In this document: positions 55,152 through 63,687 of the stretch, piece by piece
Layout: the number at the start of each line of letters is the position of its first letter
Numbering within the stretch: the stretch's first letter is position 1
Assembly (NCBI RefSeq): GCF_003946045.1
Contig: NZ_RHNW01000009.1
Span: forward strand, 1-64,000
Direction of reading: 5' to 3'
DNA length: 64,000 nt
DNA from: Levilactobacillus mulengensis
Lineage (GTDB): Bacteria; Bacillota; Bacilli; Lactobacillales; Lactobacillaceae
Position numbers and translations under genes: made by a program
Notes under the pieces: generated by a model
The model's database searches: none
What the model was told of the DNA's origin: nothing
The model's input: only the letters and a program-made list of their open reading frames with translations

Positions 55152-56132
55152 ATGGCTACGCAATATTTTGACCCTAAACTAAAGATTTTTGCGTTGAACT
55201 CCAACAAACCGTTGGCAGAAAAAATTGCTAACGAAGTTGGTGTCGAATTAGGGAAAACCTCGGTGGACCGATTCAGCGACGGCGAAATTCGAATTAACAT
55301 CGAACAGAGTGTGCGGGGCAGTCACGTGTACGTGATTCAGTCCACGTCAGCACCCGTCAACGACAATTTGATGGAACTGTTGATCATGATCGATGCGTTA
55401 CGACGGGCAAGTGCGGCTACCATCAACGTGGTCATTCCGTACTACGGCTACGCGCGGCAAGACCGTAAAGCGCGTTCCCGCGAACCAATCACGGCGAAAT
55501 TAGTCGCTAACATGTTACAAACGGCCGGCGTGACCCGGGTCTTAGCATTAGACCTGCATGCCGCCCAAATTCAAGGATTCTTCGACGTACCAGTTGACCA
55601 TTTGATGGGGGCACCGCTGTTAGCGGATTACTTCATCAACAGTGGGTTGGCTGAAGATGCCGTTGTCGTGTCACCTGACCATGGTGGTGTGACGCGGGCC
55701 CGGGCGTTAGCTGAATTCTTGAAGGCCCCAATTGCCATCATCGACAAGCGGCGGCCAAAGGCGAACGTGGCTGAAATCATGAACATTATCGGTGATGTGA
55801 AAGGCAAACGCTGCATCATGATCGATGATATGATTGATACGGCCGGGACGATTACTTTGGGTTCGCAAGCCTTAATGGATGCGGGCGCCAAGGAAGTCTA
55901 CGCTAGCTGTACGCACCCAGTCTTGTCCGGCCCAGCCATTGAACGAATCAAGAACTCCCCAATTAAGAAATTGGTTGTGACGGATTCCATTCAGTTGACT
56001 GCCGACAAGCAAATCGATAAGATCGAACAAATTTCAGTCGGTCCGCTGATTGGTCAAGCCATCAAGCGAATCAACGAAAACCGGCCAGTCAGCCCATTGT
56101 TCAAGAACCGTTTCCGGAGTCACGAACAATAA
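55152..56132 (+). CDS. prs: Ribose-phosphate pyrophosphokinase
   Basis: 326 residues from ATG 55152 with TGGAGG upstream. Signatures: [20 protein letters not shown] near 60, [16 protein letters not shown] near 100, [18 protein letters not shown] near 133-150 and PRPP loop [14 protein letters not shown] near 218. It makes PRPP from ribose-5-phosphate and ATP, the precursor of purines, pyrimidines, His and Trp, and the effector of PurR two genes upstream. Confidence 0.96.
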   Translation: MATQYFDPKLKIFALNSNKPLAEKIANEVGVELGKTSVDRFSDGEIRINIEQSVRGSHVYVIQSTSAPVNDNLMELLIMIDALRRASAATINVVIPYYGYARQDRKARSREPITAKLVANMLQTAGVTRVLALDLHAAQIQGFFDVPVDHLMGAPLLADYFINSGLAEDAVVVSPDHGGVTRARALAEFLKAPIAIIDKRRPKANVAEIMNIIGDVKGKRCIMIDDMIDTAGTITLGSQALMDAGAKEVYASCTHPVLSGPAIERIKNSPIKKLVVTDSIQLTADKQIDKIEQISVGPLIGQAIKRINENRPVSPLFKNRFRSHEQ

Positions 56133-56144
56133 AAAAGATACGGA

Positions 56145-56186
56145 GAGACTCAAGTGGCGCGGTGGTGCGTGGCTTGGGTCTTTTTT
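56145..56186 (+). terminator. Terminator after prs
   Basis: AGACTCAAG / CTTGGGTCT stem with TTTTTT, 13 bases after the stop codon. Confidence 0.85.
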
Positions 56187-56189
56187 AGA

Positions 56190-56395
56190 AGAGTGTGGAA
56201 CGAGCCGGTTAGGTCCTGAGCATTAACGTCGACTAAGTGATGACCCCGGGCTTGGGTCATTGCTTAGTTGGGGTTAAGCACAGGGACCTGGCTCGTGGAG
56301 CACGTTTCAGAGGCTGCCAGGATCAGGATAGTTCCGTGGAGAACCAGTTTAACGAACTAAACCAAGCTGAATTGAACGTAAGTATCAGGTCTGGC
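56190..56395 (+). repeat. Family 2 structured repeat (copy 3)
   Basis: Outer helix ACGAGCC-ggtt-AGGTCC with GGACCTGGCTCGT: a different sequence from copy 1 but the same length and GGTT bulge. Apical CTAAGTGATGACCC pairs with GGGTCATTGCTTAG. The conserved GGAGCACGTTTCAGAGG follows, with a GTTCC/GGAGAAC hairpin and AACGAACTAAACC. It lies after the prs terminator. 56133-56533 holds no gene. Confidence 0.8.
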
Positions 56396-56430
56396 TCGCG
56401 TAGCACGTTTCGGCGGGACGGTTCCTTAAA
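56396..56430 (+). repeat. Family 2 fragment (copy 4)
   Basis: TCTGGCTCGCGTAGCACGTT and TCGGCGGGACGG repeat the right arm and following conserved bases of family 2, fused to the end of copy 3. Confidence 0.6.
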
Positions 56431-56533
56431 AAAATTGAGGCAACGCACCAAACGGGTGTAATATTAACCAAAGTCAGCACCAAGTAAACCGAAAAATCAC
56501 CAAATAACCAAGTCAAAACAAAGGATGAAGCAA

Positions 56534-56887
56534 ATGAAAAACTGGAAAAGAGCGGCGACCGGAACCGTAGCGGCGGGGCTGTTAGTTGCGTTAATCATGA
56601 AGATTTTAGGCCAATCGTTTATGGTCATTGGGAACCTCTTGTTCATGGTGGGCCTGCTGCTCATCATGTTCGGCGGCATTTGCGTTTTGGCTAAGGGTCA
56701 CTTATTTACCGGGTGGCGGCACCTCTGGCATCGCAAGGAAAAAGTTGAGCCGTTACCAGGTGAAAAGGTGCCGGTGCGGCAAGTTGCCAGTACGAAGAAC
56801 GCGCCCATCGTGGTCAACACGTTGGCCCGGTTCGGGCTGGTTAGTGGCGCCTGCTACCTGATTTTAGGGGTCGTTTTCACAATTTAG
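56534..56887 (+). CDS. DUF3899-like membrane protein
   Basis: 117 residues from ATG 56534 (AAAGGA 9 bases upstream; an ATG at 56525 abuts that site). Three hydrophobic segments: GTVAAGLLVALIMKILG, FMVIGNLLFMVGLLLIMFGG and a final GLVSGACYLILGVVFTI. A basic middle loop (WRHLWHRKEKVE) lies inside. It resembles DUF3899 proteins of lactobacilli, which have no known function. Monocistronic. Confidence 0.7.
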   Translation: MKNWKRAATGTVAAGLLVALIMKILGQSFMVIGNLLFMVGLLLIMFGGICVLAKGHLFTGWRHLWHRKEKVEPLPGEKVPVRQVASTKNAPIVVNTLARFGLVSGACYLILGVVFTI

Positions 56888-56895
56888 CTTATTTT

Positions 56896-56932
56896 GAAGA
56901 GTCCTTGGTCGTGATGACTGAGGGCTCTTTTT
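56896..56932 (+). terminator. Terminator after the DUF3899-like gene
   Basis: AAGAGTCCTT / AGGGCTCTT stem with T tail. Confidence 0.78.
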
Positions 56933-56998
56933 ATTGGGAAAAATTTCTGACAAAATAAAAAAATCGCGTAAATGATTGGCGATTTTAGTAGGGACATG

Positions 56999-57150
56999 TT
57001 AGTCGTTTTGCTTAAGATGCAGCAGATTATGTAAAGCCGGATTTTTGGTTTTGGCGTCATAGACCATGACGATTTGATATTGTTGTGAGTCCAAGGCAAA
57101 GGGGCGGTAAACGATGCCTGGGGTGTCGCTGGGTTGAACGCCCACGTTCT
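56999..57150 (-). pseudogene. 3' remnant of a LysR-type regulator gene
   Basis: Read on the minus strand, the last ~50 codons give QNVGVQPSDTPGIVYRPFAL, DSQQYQIVMVYDAKT and KNPALHNLLHLKQND before TAA (56999-57001). This is the end of a LysR substrate-binding domain. The DNA-binding part and start are gone. The sequence breaks off at about 57150 and joins another gene remnant. Confidence 0.65.
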
Positions 57151-57301
57151 GTCAGGTAATCAATTTATGCTAGGCTTCGCGAAGCAACAATTCAACGAAG
57201 CGGGTCAGTTAACCGACGACCGGACGTTGAAATTTTTGACCACGTGTTTTGAAACGTTCCAGCAGTTTATCCAGGCGCACCGGTTAGTTCCGGCTGAATA
57301 A
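57151..57301 (+). pseudogene. 3' remnant of an NADPH-dependent FMN reductase gene
   Basis: The plus-strand frame SGNQFMLGFAKQQFNEAGQL, TDDRTLKFLTTCFETFQQFI, QAHRLVPAE ends at TAA 57299-57301. It matches the C-terminal helix of flavodoxin-like NADPH:FMN/quinone reductases. No start with a ribosome binding site and no N-terminal FMN loop. A small ORF from ATG 57167 exists but is part of the remnant. Confidence 0.65.
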
Positions 57302-57325
57302 GTAAACTAAATAGATCAGTTAAGC

Positions 57326-57355
57326 GGGACACTTCCAGTTAGGGGGTGTCCTTTT
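57326..57355 (+). terminator. Terminator after the reductase remnant
   Basis: GGGACAC / GTGTCC stem with CTTTTC, probably the original terminator of the lost reductase gene. The rest of 57356-57501 holds only the leader of the next gene. Confidence 0.65.
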
Positions 57356-57501
57356 CTGCGTGGTCGTCCAGGGGCTTAACTAGTCTGATAGCTAATACGA
57401 TTCCACTATTCAACGAATGTTTGTTCTGATATAGTAGGCCATACACCAGAAGAAATGGCGATATTACAGGGGTTATAGGCAGTTTGAAGGAGGTTGTTAC
57501 A

Positions 57502-57795
57502 TTGGGCAGAAAAGGTTTTCCCTTGAATCGGGACTATGTATCAAAACCGGGAGAAATATTGGCGGAATCGTTGTCGGCTTTGGGCATTTCACCAGGCGAA
57601 TTGGCCTGGCGAACGGGCAAATCGCCCGATTACGTTGCGGCGGTTCTAAGCGGAGATGCACGGATAACGGTGGACTTTGCAGAGAAATTGACGACCGTCA
57701 TCGCGATGGAACCGGGATTCTGGTTGCGACTGGATAAAAACTACCAGTATTTCAAGCAGCATGGCCGGGAAATACCTCCAGATTTGCAAAAATAG
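57502..57795 (+). CDS. HigA-like XRE-family antitoxin/regulator, solo
   Basis: 97 residues. The TTG at 57502 is used because AAGGAGG (57487-57493) lies 8 bases before it; an upstream TTG includes that site. The HTH spans about 15-70: KPGEILAESLSALGISPGEL, WRTGKSPDYVAAVLSG, ITVDFAEKLTTVIAMEPGFW. This is the HigA pattern. HigBA modules usually have the toxin HigB just upstream; here there is only the remnant region. It is a probable orphan antitoxin or a transcriptional regulator. Confidence 0.7.
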   Translation: MGRKGFPLNRDYVSKPGEILAESLSALGISPGELAWRTGKSPDYVAAVLSGDARITVDFAEKLTTVIAMEPGFWLRLDKNYQYFKQHGREIPPDLQK

Positions 57796-57888
57796 GTTAA
57801 CAAAAAATCGGAGCTTCCCGATGGACACTCCGATATCAGGGTTGCAGCATAGCAGCTATCTCCGCGCGGCACGGACCACGGTCTCGGG

Positions 57889-58305
57889 TTAAACGACTTG
57901 ATCGTCCAGCTCACCAATTTCTTCAATCATGGCGTCCAGTTCACCCTTGGATAGGGTGGAAGTCGTGAGGGCCTCAGCCATTTGGTCGGTCAAGACGGCG
58001 AGTTCGGCGTAAAAATGTTGGTTATCAATGAACTGCGCGTGTTTTCCTGTGATGAACCGGAGGGTATCGGCACAGCAGGTGGCACAGACGTTGGCCGAGC
58101 GTAGGTGGAGAATGTCTTGGATTTCATCCAAAGGTAAGCCTGCGCGTTTGAGACTATGGATGATGCGGTAGGTCGTGAGGTCTTCGACCGTGTATTGACG
58201 GTAATTGCCGTTGGTGCGACCGGGCACAAGAATGCCCATCTTCTCGTAAAAGCGCAGGGTGTCTGGATGACAGTCCACCTTTTCAGCGAATTCTTTTATA
58301 TTCAT
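57889..58305 (-). CDS. MerR family regulator with a cysteine cluster
   Basis: 138 residues, GAGGAGATG upstream of the ATG. The N-terminal MerR HTH is standard (MNIKEFAEKVDCHPDTLRFY, YTVEDLTTYRIIHSLKRAGL). The hinge region carries NVCATCCADTLRFI near residue 72-85, three cysteines within four positions, which could sense metal or oxidants. The C-terminus is acidic and helical. It is monocistronic; no obvious divergent target exists, so its regulon is unknown. Confidence 0.82.
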   Translation of the reverse strand: MNIKEFAEKVDCHPDTLRFYEKMGILVPGRTNGNYRQYTVEDLTTYRIIHSLKRAGLPLDEIQDILHLRSANVCATCCADTLRFITGKHAQFIDNQHFYAELAVLTDQMAEALTTSTLSKGELDAMIEEIGELDDQVV

Positions 58306-58410
58306 AAGCCATTCATCTCCTCTGATTGCGACAAGATTACCACGTGAGCTAATGATAGGGTTAGGAAATGCTATCTGAATCGGGATTTTAACCGAGGTTC
58401 GGTGAGTTAA

Positions 58411-58448
58411 TTAAAAAATCGACTTATCCGCTTAGCGGGTAAGTCGAT
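58411..58448 (-). terminator. Terminator of the lipoate ligase-HD-HAD-HAD operon
   Basis: Read on the minus strand, TCGACTTACCCGC / GCGGATAAGTCGA is followed by TTTTTT, 18 bases after the last stop codon. Confidence 0.88.
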
Positions 58449-58465
58449 AACGGGTCAGATTAGTT

Positions 58466-59275
58466 TTACTGTAGGGCATACTTGCGAATGGCAGCGGCAA
58501 CCCCATTTTCGGCGTTCGTCAGGGTGACCGCTTGGGCCGCTTCCTTGACCTCGTCGATGGCATTGCCCATGGCCACGCCTAAGCCGGCGTATTTGATCAT
58601 GGTCAGGTCATTGCCTTGGTCCCCCAGAGTCATCACATCGTTAGCAGTTAGGCCCAACTGGGTAACCAATTCGCCCAGGGTGCCCCCCTTGCTGGCATGG
58701 TTGTTCATGACTTCGATAAAGTAGGGTGCACTTTGGACCACGCTGAAGCGCTCCTTAAAGCTCTGGGGCATGTTGGCCTTAACCCGGTCAATCACGGCGG
58801 GATCGTCAACAAACATGGCCTTTGAAATCGTCAGGTCGCGAGGGGTCTCACTGACTTCGCGGTACCGAATCAACATCCGGACTAAGTAGCTTTCCGCAAT
58901 GGTATAGGCGCTGATGTTTTTGTTAGCCGTGTAGATGTAGTCGGGCGTTTCGATTTGAAAATGCGATTGCAGCTTGCGGGACAAGCTTTCCAGGTCAATG
59001 TAGTCATCGTAGGTCAACGAGTGATTCGTGAGAACCTTGCCCGAAATTGTTTGGGCGACGGAACCATTAAAGGTGATGGCGTATTGGTCGTCACCGCTGA
59101 TTCCCATGGCGTCGAGGTAAGGCTGAACCCCGGTCAAGGGCCGGCCGGTACATAAAACGACCTTGATGCCCTGGGCTTTAGCGGCTTGTACGGCGTCAAT
59201 CGTTTCTTGGGCCAGCTCGTTCTTTTCGTTGAGTAGCGTGCCGTCGATGTCAATCGCAATTAATTTGATGGTCAT
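58466..59275 (-). CDS. HAD-IIB (Cof-type) phosphatase
   Basis: 269 residues. HAD motif [12 protein letters not shown] at 6-16, motif [13 protein letters not shown] near 39, cap domain in the middle, motifs [16 protein letters not shown] near 193 and [24 protein letters not shown] near 215. Cof-type HADs dephosphorylate sugar phosphates, pyridoxal phosphate or flavin precursors in the cytoplasm; the substrate is unknown. It is a paralogue of the gene before it (21-base gap), so the pair arose by tandem duplication. Confidence 0.9.
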   Translation of the reverse strand: MTIKLIAIDIDGTLLNEKNELAQETIDAVQAAKAQGIKVVLCTGRPLTGVQPYLDAMGISGDDQYAITFNGSVAQTISGKVLTNHSLTYDDYIDLESLSRKLQSHFQIETPDYIYTANKNISAYTIAESYLVRMLIRYREVSETPRDLTISKAMFVDDPAVIDRVKANMPQSFKERFSVVQSAPYFIEVMNNHASKGGTLGELVTQLGLTANDVMTLGDQGNDLTMIKYAGLGVAMGNAIDEVKEAAQAVTLTNAENGVAAAIRKYALQ

Positions 59276-59296
59276 GGATGCGTCTCCTTTAGATAA

Positions 59297-60109
59297 TTAA
59301 AGTGATAGTGCGTATTTCAAAATGGCGTTTGCCACACCGTCTTCGGCGTTACTGCTGGTAACGGCATCGGCCGCGGCTTGCACCGTTGCGGTGGCGTTAC
59401 CCATGGCGACGCCTAATCCAGCGGCCTGGAGCATTGGCAAATCATTTTCGCCGTCTCCAATAGCCATGGTCTCGTCAGCAGTAATGTTCAGCCGGTCGGC
59501 GAGTTCCGTGAGCGCGGCGGCCTTGCTAACTTGGTGGTTAAGGACCTCGATGAAATGTGGGTCCGTCCGAACCATGTAGAACTGGTGATGCATGGCAGGT
59601 GGTAAGGTCTGTTCAAAGTGGTCAATGACGTCCGTCTCGTCAATGTAGACGAAGGTCAGCAGGTCCTCCCCAGCGGGAATCTTATCAGCTGGTTGGTAGT
59701 TTAATGGCAAATGGACCAGCCGACTCTCACGAATGGAGTAGGCACTGGCTGGCCGATTAGGTGTGTAAATGGCTTGAGGGGTAATCAAATGATAGTGCAC
59801 TTTCGATTGATCAGCCAGGTCAGCCAACCGCTCAGCGTCATTTAGGCTGAGCGAATGGGTAATCAGGGGGTGACCATTGGTCGTTTGAATCGAGGCTCCG
59901 TTGTGGGTGATGACGTATTGGTCGTCGCCAGTTAAATCCAGCATGTCCAGGTAGAGTTGGACCCCAGCGAGAGGGCGGCCGCTACAGAGGACGACCTTGA
60001 TTCCGGAAGCGGTCGCTGCTTTGATAGCGTCGATGGTAGAGAGCGCTAATTTATCATTAGGTGTGAGTAAGGTGCCGTCAATATCGAGTAAAATGAGTTT
60101 AACCGTCAT
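59297..60109 (-). CDS. HAD-IIB (Cof-type) phosphatase, paralogue
   Basis: 270 residues with the same layout as the next gene: LLDIDGTLLTPNDKL at 7-21, VVLCSGRPLAGVQLYLD near 39, QVSKAAALTELADRL near 194 and AIGDGENDLPMLQAAGLGVAM near 217. The motif IV aspartate pair is kept, so it should be active. The cap regions differ clearly (YHLITPQAIYTPNRPAS versus [17 protein letters not shown]), suggesting different substrates. Its start codon is 2 bases after the HD-domain gene stop, indicating coupling. Confidence 0.9.
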   Translation of the reverse strand: MTVKLILLDIDGTLLTPNDKLALSTIDAIKAATASGIKVVLCSGRPLAGVQLYLDMLDLTGDDQYVITHNGASIQTTNGHPLITHSLSLNDAERLADLADQSKVHYHLITPQAIYTPNRPASAYSIRESRLVHLPLNYQPADKIPAGEDLLTFVYIDETDVIDHFEQTLPPAMHHQFYMVRTDPHFIEVLNHQVSKAAALTELADRLNITADETMAIGDGENDLPMLQAAGLGVAMGNATATVQAAADAVTSSNAEDGVANAILKYALSL

Positions 60110-60111
60110 GC

Positions 60112-61476
60112 TTAGGACTCCTTGGGTTGGATCAATTGATTGTTCTGAATGTAGGTACCAAATTCATCATAAATGGGCTGGAAGAGCTCGGGCGCGTCGT
60201 TGCCGGGGTTCAACATTTCCTTAGGGAAGAAGAACCGTTGGTCACCCGAGAATTTACCACGAATAGCGTTGACTAGGTCGGAAACCGTGGACAGTTCTAG
60301 TAAGGTGCCATCGGGTTCCTGCAATTCAATCTGGGTCAACGGGTAGGTCATTTTCGGATCGTAGGCATCATCGTAAGGCAAGTCATAACTGTTATCGGTG
60401 GCCGTATAGTAGTCCGTGTTAAAGCCCACGGAACGAATCATTTGGCGGAGCTGTGGTAACAGGGACTTGGTGGTCTCTGAGTATTCAGCACTCTTCAATG
60501 GCTTGCGGTCGAGAAAGCGATGGGCCAAGTCAGCCAGAATCTCATCTGGAGATTGGCGCCAGTGGATGAAGTAGGTTGTCAAGACACCGTCATCCAGGTT
60601 CAAATAATCTTGGAGGTCGAATTTGTGATTGAAGAACGGTAGGAGCAAATGGGGGATGAAGCTTTCGTCCGTTTCGTTTGCTTGGTACAGTTCGTTGGCC
60701 CGGCCTAAGAGGTGATCTAAGATGACTTCCATGGACCGAGAGACCGGGTGGAAGTAGACCTGTTGATACATCTGGAAACGACTGACGATATAGTCTTCAA
60801 CCGCGTGCATCCCGTTCATGGCAAAGGCAATGCCATCCTTGTAGGGCCGCATCACCCGTAGAATTCGGGTCAAATCAAACGTCCCGTATTGGGTGCCCGT
60901 GTAGTAAGCGTCCCGCAGAAGGTAGTCCATCCGGTCAGCATCAATCTGACTGGAAATCATTTGGACGACCTGCGGATTGGGATAGGTCTTTTGAATCACG
61001 CTAGCCACTTCGGTTGGGAAGGTTGGACTGACCCGGCGGAGCACCTGGTTGACCTCAGTTTCTGGTGAGGTCAGAATTTCAACGGTGATGGCTTCGTGGT
61101 TGGTATGGAAAATATGTTCAAAGGTGTGGGAGTACGGGCCGTGGCCAATGTCATGGAGTAACGCGGCACATAGCGCGGTCAACCGCTCGTTGTCATCCCA
61201 GCCGCCATCGCCCGGTGTCTTGGTTGGGTAATTCCGTTGAAAGTTATCACAGATCTGTCGGGTGATTTCGTAAACCCCCAGCGAGTGCGTGAAGCGAGAA
61301 TGCTCTGCCCCGTGGAAAATCAGTGAGGCGGTTCCCAATTGCTTGATACGACGTAGCCGCTGGAACTCGCGGGTATTGATTAGGTCAAGAATAATTTGAT
61401 GTTGGACGTAAATGTAGTTGTGCACGGGGTCCCGGAAAACTTTCTCCCGGGGGAGCCGTTGTTGGGCATAAGTCAC
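60112..61476 (-). CDS. HD-domain phosphohydrolase (YwfO/dNTPase-like)
   Basis: 454 residues. HD-domain metal ligands: histidine in HGAEHSRFTHSLGVYE near 56-70, LLHDIGHGPYSHTFEH near 108-123, and aspartate in SQIDADRMDYLLRDAYYTG near 182-200. This is the long form seen in B. subtilis YwfO and in Enterococcus dNTP triphosphohydrolases. It probably hydrolyses nucleotides with a divalent metal. In the operon it lies between the lipoate ligase and the HAD genes, sharing no obvious pathway. Confidence 0.88.
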   Translation of the reverse strand: MTYAQQRLPREKVFRDPVHNYIYVQHQIILDLINTREFQRLRRIKQLGTASLIFHGAEHSRFTHSLGVYEITRQICDNFQRNYPTKTPGDGGWDDNERLTALCAALLHDIGHGPYSHTFEHIFHTNHEAITVEILTSPETEVNQVLRRVSPTFPTEVASVIQKTYPNPQVVQMISSQIDADRMDYLLRDAYYTGTQYGTFDLTRILRVMRPYKDGIAFAMNGMHAVEDYIVSRFQMYQQVYFHPVSRSMEVILDHLLGRANELYQANETDESFIPHLLLPFFNHKFDLQDYLNLDDGVLTTYFIHWRQSPDEILADLAHRFLDRKPLKSAEYSETTKSLLPQLRQMIRSVGFNTDYYTATDNSYDLPYDDAYDPKMTYPLTQIELQEPDGTLLELSTVSDLVNAIRGKFSGDQRFFFPKEMLNPGNDAPELFQPIYDEFGTYIQNNQLIQPKES

Positions 61477-61491
61477 ACTGATTCCTCCTTA

Positions 61492-62325
61492 CTAGTTTGA
61501 AGTGAGCCGTGGTTGGCGGCGAGCCATTTGAGCCGTAGCGTGGTCGAGTGCTGTCGTGAACTTAGGTGAGGCCATTAAGGTGGCGAGTTTTTCACGGCCA
61601 ACGTGCAGGCCAGCCGATTCCGCCGCGGTGATGAAGCGTTGTTCAGCGTCGGCAACCGTTAAGTCTTGGTGCAATAGTGCTGAAGTCGTGGTCATGACTG
61701 CGGGGTCGACGTCCGGGAAGTCCCATTTATTCTCGGCATCCCCGAGGCCAGCCTGGTAAAAATCACGAATCATTTGCCCACGGGCAGGCTGATCACCGTT
61801 CACGCCCAGGTACAGCATGGTGACTAGTGCGTGTGGGCTCCGTCGTTGGGCAATTCCCGCAATCTTATGACCGTCGACGCTCAGGTCGTAGTCACCCGGA
61901 CAGTAGGAACGGGTAATCTCATAGTGCTTCAGCGTCAACTCGGGCCAGGCGGCATCGACCAGCGTAGTCATTTGCGCGTAGGCCGCTTCCACGCTAATCG
62001 GTGGCGTGGCTAGTGGGGCAAATAACGAGACGTTTAGGACGCCGGCATCGCTGACAACGGCCAAGCCGCCAGAATTACGGAGCACGTAGTCGTAGCCATG
62101 GGCCTGAACGGCATTGACAGCCGCTGTCAGGTTGGGAAGCCGCTTATCCTTCAGTCCCATGATAACGGTCGGTTGCATGGTCCAGAAGTGCAGTATGGGC
62201 TCCTGAAGGTCAACAACCAGGTCTAGGAGCGCATTGGTGTAACCAAAAGCTTGATTTTTATTGTCAGCCGGGATCGGTGTGGTCACGGTTTGAATCGTCT
62301 CTGTGGGGAGGTCAAAAGGAAACAT
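61492..62325 (-). CDS. Lipoate-protein ligase / octanoyltransferase family
   Basis: 277 residues, AAGAAGG before the ATG. BPL_LplA_LipB fold: FWTMQPTVIMGLKDKRLPN near 47, RNSGGLAVVSDAGVLNVSL near 83-101 and SYCPGDYDLSVDGHKIAGIAQRR near 140-162, with the conserved lysine in HKIAG. It resembles LipL/LplA-type proteins that move octanoyl or lipoyl groups onto lipoyl domains (GcvH, E2). Which reaction it performs is not determined. First gene of the four-gene minus-strand operon; TATAAT at 62361-62366. Confidence 0.85.
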   Translation of the reverse strand: MFPFDLPTETIQTVTTPIPADNKNQAFGYTNALLDLVVDLQEPILHFWTMQPTVIMGLKDKRLPNLTAAVNAVQAHGYDYVLRNSGGLAVVSDAGVLNVSLFAPLATPPISVEAAYAQMTTLVDAAWPELTLKHYEITRSYCPGDYDLSVDGHKIAGIAQRRSPHALVTMLYLGVNGDQPARGQMIRDFYQAGLGDAENKWDFPDVDPAVMTTTSALLHQDLTVADAEQRFITAAESAGLHVGREKLATLMASPKFTTALDHATAQMARRQPRLTSN

Positions 62326-62360
62326 GGCGCCCGCCTTCTTTCGTTCAGTATCTTCAACCT

Positions 62361-62366
62361 CCCATT
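62361..62366 (-). promoter_or_regulatory. -10 box of the lipoate ligase operon
   Basis: The minus-strand TATAAT lies 36 bases upstream of the lipoate ligase ATG. No clear -35. Confidence 0.5.
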
Positions 62367-62497
62367 ATACTAGAAAACGCTTGCGCCGTCATGGTTCGGA
62401 CCGGTTCTTACGCGGGGCTTAATTCCGGCACGAGCAGTGGAAAACTGTTCGGAACAGGAAATCAAGATAATTGGTAGGCTTTCCGCTGAAAATGAAC

Positions 62498-62503
62498 TAT
62501 AAT
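62498..62503 (+). promoter_or_regulatory. -10 box upstream of ywiB
   Basis: TATAAT 35 bases before the ywiB ATG; the -35 element is weak. The 200-base gap to the divergent operon contains nothing else recognisable. Confidence 0.5.
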
Positions 62504-62537
62504 TAACCCAGACAATTCGCGGAAAGGAAGTGTGCAA

Positions 62538-62978
62538 ATGGATCAATTATCTACGGGGGTGCCCGTCATGATTCACTTGGAGACGCACATCAAGCAAGAT
62601 CAGGACGTTTCCGACTACCGCTTGGATGTGGATGGTCAGTTAGTCCAGATGGGACACAACCTGTATTTACGGTACTTAGAGCCCAACAAAGAGACCGGTG
62701 AACAAACGCCCGTGACCATGAAGTTTACCCCAGAAGGTGACGTGCATCTGACCCGGAACGCCGAGGCAGAATTACGTCTACACTTTGTGAGTGGCAAGCG
62801 GGTCACGGCCCGGTATAACACGCCCTATGGCATGATGCCGATTGAAACGGTCACGCCTTACTTGGAAACGAGTTTTAAGGAAAAACCGTTTAGTGGCAAC
62901 GTTAAAATTGATTATTTACTCTACGCAAATGATGATCTGGTCGGAAACTACAAGATTCGATTGCAATTTACGGCATAA
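62538..62978 (+). CDS. ywiB: DUF1934 beta-barrel protein (YwiB)
   Basis: 146 residues from ATG 62538, 7 bases after AAAGGAAG. GVPVMIHLETHIKQDQD, LYLRYLEPN, MKFTPEGDVHLTRNAEAELR and NVKIDYLLYANDDLVGNYKI match DUF1934, a calycin-like barrel. The function is unknown. It lies upstream of rpoE and pyrG, as in many lactobacilli. Confidence 0.85.
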   Translation: MDQLSTGVPVMIHLETHIKQDQDVSDYRLDVDGQLVQMGHNLYLRYLEPNKETGEQTPVTMKFTPEGDVHLTRNAEAELRLHFVSGKRVTARYNTPYGMMPIETVTPYLETSFKEKPFSGNVKIDYLLYANDDLVGNYKIRLQFTA

Positions 62979-63022
62979 ACGAGTATCATATTTCGTAGAC
63001 TGTGGAAAGGACGTGCACCAGT

Positions 63023-63673
63023 TTGGAATTAAAAGTCTTTGAGGGCCAGAATAAAAAGGAATTATCAATGATCGAAGTTGCTCACGCCATTTTGTCTCAG
63101 CACGGCGACGTGATGGGGTTTGCCGATTTGGCTAACGCCGTCCAATCATATTTGGGCGACAGCGACGAAGAAATTCGTGACCGGCTGTCCCAATTCTATA
63201 CGGATTTAAATGTCGATGGTAGTTTCATTTCTCTGGGTGATAACCTTTGGGGACTGCGAACTTGGTATCCGTTTGAATCCATCGATGAAGCCACCGTTCA
63301 CGCCGAGGAAGATGAAGATCAACCTAAGCGGAAGAAGCGGAAGAAGGTTAACGCCTTCTTGGCTGATACGACCGATGACGATGACGTGATCGATTACGAC
63401 GATGATGATCCAGAAGATGACGACACCACCAGCACTTACAGTGACGATGATGACGATGACACCACCGGTTCAACGGCGCCAGATCTGGGCAAACTCCAGA
63501 CCGGCTTAGGCATCGACGACGATGATGAAGAAGATGACACGGAAGATATTCCGGACGGTATCGAAGACCAGCTTTCCCAAATGGAAGCGCCGGACGACGA
63601 TGACGAGAATCTCGACTTCTCCGCCGACGACGATGAAGACGATGATGATGAAGACGACGAGGAACAGAAATAA
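63023..63673 (+). CDS. rpoE: DNA-directed RNA polymerase delta subunit
   Basis: 216 residues. The TTG at 63023 ([20 protein letters not shown]) is the family's usual beginning, with GGAAAGGA 11 bases upstream. An N-terminal HARE-HTH domain (1-80, [19 protein letters not shown]) is followed by a long acidic, disordered tail, about half of it Asp/Glu ([16 protein letters not shown] end). Delta binds RNA polymerase and the tail displaces nucleic acids, aiding recycling, a job shared with HelD encoded at 14.8-17.1 kb. Confidence 0.95.
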   Translation: MELKVFEGQNKKELSMIEVAHAILSQHGDVMGFADLANAVQSYLGDSDEEIRDRLSQFYTDLNVDGSFISLGDNLWGLRTWYPFESIDEATVHAEEDEDQPKRKKRKKVNAFLADTTDDDDVIDYDDDDPEDDDTTSTYSDDDDDDTTGSTAPDLGKLQTGLGIDDDDEEDDTEDIPDGIEDQLSQMEAPDDDDENLDFSADDDEDDDDEDDEEQK

Positions 63674-63687
63674 TTTCTGAACTTCGC

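Noticed and set aside
57805-57843. Hairpin after the HigA-like gene as terminator
   Set aside because: A stem can be drawn (ATCGGAG/CTCCGAT) but no T tract follows in either direction, so I did not list it.
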